From the NCBI GenBank assembly GCA_005786775.1, contig SYDD01000218.1, positions 1-8,491 of the forward strand: a stretch of DNA of 8,491 nt. Direction: 5' to 3'. Under the pieces are notes generated by a model. It was not told where the DNA came from, searched no databases, and saw nothing but the letters and a program-made list of their open reading frames with translations. Shown piece by piece: positions 6,858-8,491 of this stretch; the first letter of the stretch is position 1; each line of letters starts with the position of its first letter. This DNA is from Opitutaceae bacterium. GTDB lineage: Bacteria > Verrucomicrobiota > Verrucomicrobiia > Opitutales > Opitutaceae. Both the position numbers and the translations under genes were made by a program.

Positions 6858-6879
6858 CGGACGCCGCGCCTCGATTGGC

Positions 6880-7812
6880 TTAGGCGGCCAAGGACGGGAG
6901 AGCCGCGCTGATCGCCGCGCGCGCGGGTTCGAACGCCGGGGGCAGCATCAACCGGGCGCCCAAAGTCTCCGGGGTTTCGTCCACCAGAAAGCCGGGGCCG
7001 TCCGTCGCGAGCTCCAGCAGGATCCCGCCGGGCTCGCGAAAGTACACGGAGCGAAAGTAGGTCCGGTCGATCAAGGGCGAGGGCGCGGCTCCGGCCGCCT
7101 GCAGGCGGGCGCGCAGCATCTCGGAGGAGGGCGCGTCCGCCGTGCGCAACGCGAGGTGATGCACGGTCCCGGTGCCCGGCCGGCCCGGTTGCCCGGCGGG
7201 ATCGCCGACCAGATCCAGCCAGTAACCGGGTTGTCCTTGACCGGCGACCAGCCGGCGGCGGCCCGCTTCCGCCGCAACCTCCCGCCAGCCAAGCAGCTCC
7301 TGAAGCACCTGCGACGTCCGGCCGGCGTCGCGCACCCGCAATTCCGCACCCGCCATCCCGCGGAGCTGGTGCGGCGGGGAGACATCGGCGCTGGTCCAGC
7401 CGGGGCGAGGGTCCTCCCGGCCGGCGAGGATTTCCACCGGGATCCCATCCGGGTCCAGGGTGAGAAGCAAAGGTGCGCCGAAACGGCTGCCCGTCGTCAC
7501 CGAGGCCCCCGCCACCCGGAGGCGCTCCGCCCAGAATTCAAGGCTGTCGTCAGGGGCGGACAGCTGGATGCCGGCCACCTGCCCCGCCCCAATCCGGCCA
7601 CGCCCCGCGCCGGCCCAGTGAAAAAATGTCAGGAGCGTGCCCGGCGTCCCGGCCGCGTCGCCGAAGTAGAGGTGGTAGGCGGAGGGATCATCGAAGTTCA
7701 CGGTGCGCTTCACCAGCCGCAAACCGAGTACTCGCGTGTAGAAGCGCACGTTGGCCCGCGGATCCGCGGTCACGGCGGTCAGGTGGTGCAGGCCGGCGGC
7801 GACGACTTCCAT
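6880..7812 (-). CDS. ring-cleaving dioxygenase-like protein, two VOC/glyoxalase domains (MhqO/MhqA-like)
   Basis: This 310-residue protein of the vicinal-oxygen-chelate superfamily resembles proteins annotated 'ring-cleaving dioxygenase' (MhqA/MhqO type), some of which are linked to hydroquinone or quinone detoxification. The first VOC module starts with GLHHLTAVTAD (His9/His10), then FYTRVLGLRLVKRTVNFDDP, YHLYFGD and GTLLTFF. The second carries VHHLALR (His218/His219) and YFRSVYFREPGGILLELATD with Glu267. The histidines and the glutamate are the probable metal ligands. The length agrees with the family (about 310-320). The ATG at 7812 is chosen because homologous sequence starts there. The frame stays open up to 8007, but that part is low-complexity Arg/Gly-rich and would overlap the divergent receptor gene. 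A cytoplasmic location is expected since no signal peptide is seen. The substrate cannot be told from sequence, and the name should not be read as proof of ring cleavage. Confidence 0.88.
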   Translation of the reverse strand: MEVVAAGLHHLTAVTADPRANVRFYTRVLGLRLVKRTVNFDDPSAYHLYFGDAAGTPGTLLTFFHWAGAGRGRIGAGQVAGIQLSAPDDSLEFWAERLRVAGASVTTGSRFGAPLLLTLDPDGIPVEILAGREDPRPGWTSADVSPPHQLRGMAGAELRVRDAGRTSQVLQELLGWREVAAEAGRRRLVAGQGQPGYWLDLVGDPAGQPGRPGTGTVHHLALRTADAPSSEMLRARLQAAGAAPSPLIDRTYFRSVYFREPGGILLELATDGPGFLVDETPETLGARLMLPPAFEPARAAISAALPSLAA

Positions 7813-7940
7813 CCCGGGAAGCCTGAGGCGCACCCCGGCGGCCGCAACCTCTGTTGGACGGTGGCGACGGCTGACATTTGCTTCGACATCCGTCGACCGC
7901 CGTCCGCAGGTTTCGACTACACCTGACACCTCCCAAGACC
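7813..7940. other. divergent intergenic region between the glyoxalase-type and receptor genes
   Basis: These 128 bases must carry the 5' signals of both flanking genes. I found no convincing -35/-10 pair, Shine-Dalgarno, terminator or long dyad in it. Only short palindromes such as GCGGCCGC and GTCGAC are visible. Confidence 0.5.
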
Positions 7941-8491
7941 ATGAAGCTGCCGTTCCTACCCCTCCTCGCGCTCGCCGCCCTCTTGAGCGCCCCCCGCCTA
8001 GCCGCACAGGCCGCGCCCGCCGCCCCGCCCGCCAACCCGTCCGCGGGCGGCACCGTCAAGCTGGAGGCGTTCACCGTCACCGGCTCGAACTTCAAGCGGC
8101 TCGATCAGGAAAAGGTCCTCCCGGTGACGGTCTTCAATCTCGAGGCGATGGAGGCCCGCAACGCGCTGACCCCGGTGGAGATGCTCACCGCCTTGCCGCA
8201 GATCACGAATCTGCCCCTCAACGAGAGCCAGAACGGCGGGGCCAACGCGCGCGGTGACAACGCGAACGTCAACCTGCGCGGCGTCGGCGCGGGCAGCACC
8301 CTGGTGCTGCTGAACGGGCGGCGCATCGCCCCGCACCCGATCACCTCAAACGACGGCGGCGTCCCGGCCTTCTACGCGAACGTCAACCAACTCCCCACGC
8401 AGGGCATCGAGCGGATCGACGTCCTACGTGACGGTGCCTCCTCGATCTACGGGTCCGACGCGGTGGCTGGCGTGATCAACTACGTCACGCG
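7941..8491 (+). CDS. TonB-dependent outer-membrane receptor (N-terminal part, runs off the window)
   Basis: This is the first 183 residues of a TonB-dependent receptor, an outer-membrane barrel that imports siderophores, cobalamin, glycans or other large ligands using TonB-ExbBD energy. Residues 1-23 form a signal peptide (MKLPFLPLLALAALL, cleavage near LAAQ-A). An Ala/Pro-rich linker follows, then a TonB-box-like LEAFTVTGS at 41-49. The plug domain comes next, with NVNLRGVG (109-116), LLNGRR (123-128) and IERIDVLRDGASSIYGSDAV (156-175) leading into VINYVT. All of these are plug hallmarks. The barrel is outside the window. The ATG at 7941 is the only start that gives a complete signal peptide; no clear Shine-Dalgarno precedes it. 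The frame is open to the right edge. Plug wording such as PVEMLTALPQITN and APHPITS is what I associate with Opitutus-type receptors. The ligand cannot be inferred without the barrel and neighbouring genes. Confidence 0.95.
   Translation, partial: MKLPFLPLLALAALLSAPRLAAQAAPAAPPANPSAGGTVKLEAFTVTGSNFKRLDQEKVLPVTVFNLEAMEARNALTPVEMLTALPQITNLPLNESQNGGANARGDNANVNLRGVGAGSTLVLLNGRRIAPHPITSNDGGVPAFYANVNQLPTQGIERIDVLRDGASSIYGSDAVAGVINYVT

Noticed and set aside
6858..6889. Possible bidirectional terminator between the convergent YfcC-type and VOC genes
   Set aside because: Only an imperfect GC stem (GCCGC...GCGGC with a bulge) is seen, with no T-tract on either strand, and the spacer is just 22 bases.
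7813..8007. N-terminal extension of the VOC protein to 8007
   Set aside because: The added 65 residues are low-complexity and overlap the divergent receptor gene. Family similarity begins at the ATG at 7812.

Overview
This GC-rich, almost entirely coding window carries seven genes, two of them cut by the window edges. The best guess for the source is a member of the Opitutaceae (Verrucomicrobia). The main reason is the partial TonB-dependent receptor at the right end: its plug (ARNALTPVEMLTALPQITN, GDNANVNLRGVGAG, APHPITS, NQLPTQGIERIDVLRDGASS) looks like the receptor family that is greatly expanded in Opitutus and relatives. This assignment is from memory of the family, not from a search. 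No intergenic stretch exceeds about 130 bases, and I saw no tRNA, rRNA, CRISPR array, insertion sequence or phage gene.

Left part (1-2655, minus strand): the conserved protein-quality-control cluster tig -> clpP -> clpX. Trigger factor folds new chains at the ribosome. ClpP is the serine protease chamber and ClpX is its AAA+ unfoldase, of which only the N-terminal 212 residues are in the window. A candidate sigma70-type promoter with an overlapping inverted repeat lies just upstream of tig. The visible ClpX has Ser where the pore-1 loop (GYVG) normally has Tyr.

Middle part (2776-5387, minus strand): a two-gene polar amino acid uptake ABC transporter. The upstream gene fuses a substrate-binding domain to the permease. 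The two segments of the binding domain appear in reversed order, suggesting circular permutation. Its stop overlaps the GTG start of the ATPase gene (GTGA). The ATPase has a 119-residue C-terminal extension and an LSGGP instead of LSGGQ signature.

Divergent from it (5481-6857, plus strand) is a YfcC/DcuC-family membrane transporter. The 93-base divergent gap holds a perfect 12-base palindrome. It converges with a two-domain VOC/glyoxalase 'ring-cleaving dioxygenase' gene (6880-7812, minus strand), which is divergent from the TonB-dependent receptor (7941 to the right edge).

Most genes look like normal chromosomal housekeeping and transport functions. The points most worth checking are the altered ClpX pore loop, the permuted binding-domain/permease fusion with its extended ATPase partner, and the two regulatory dyads.
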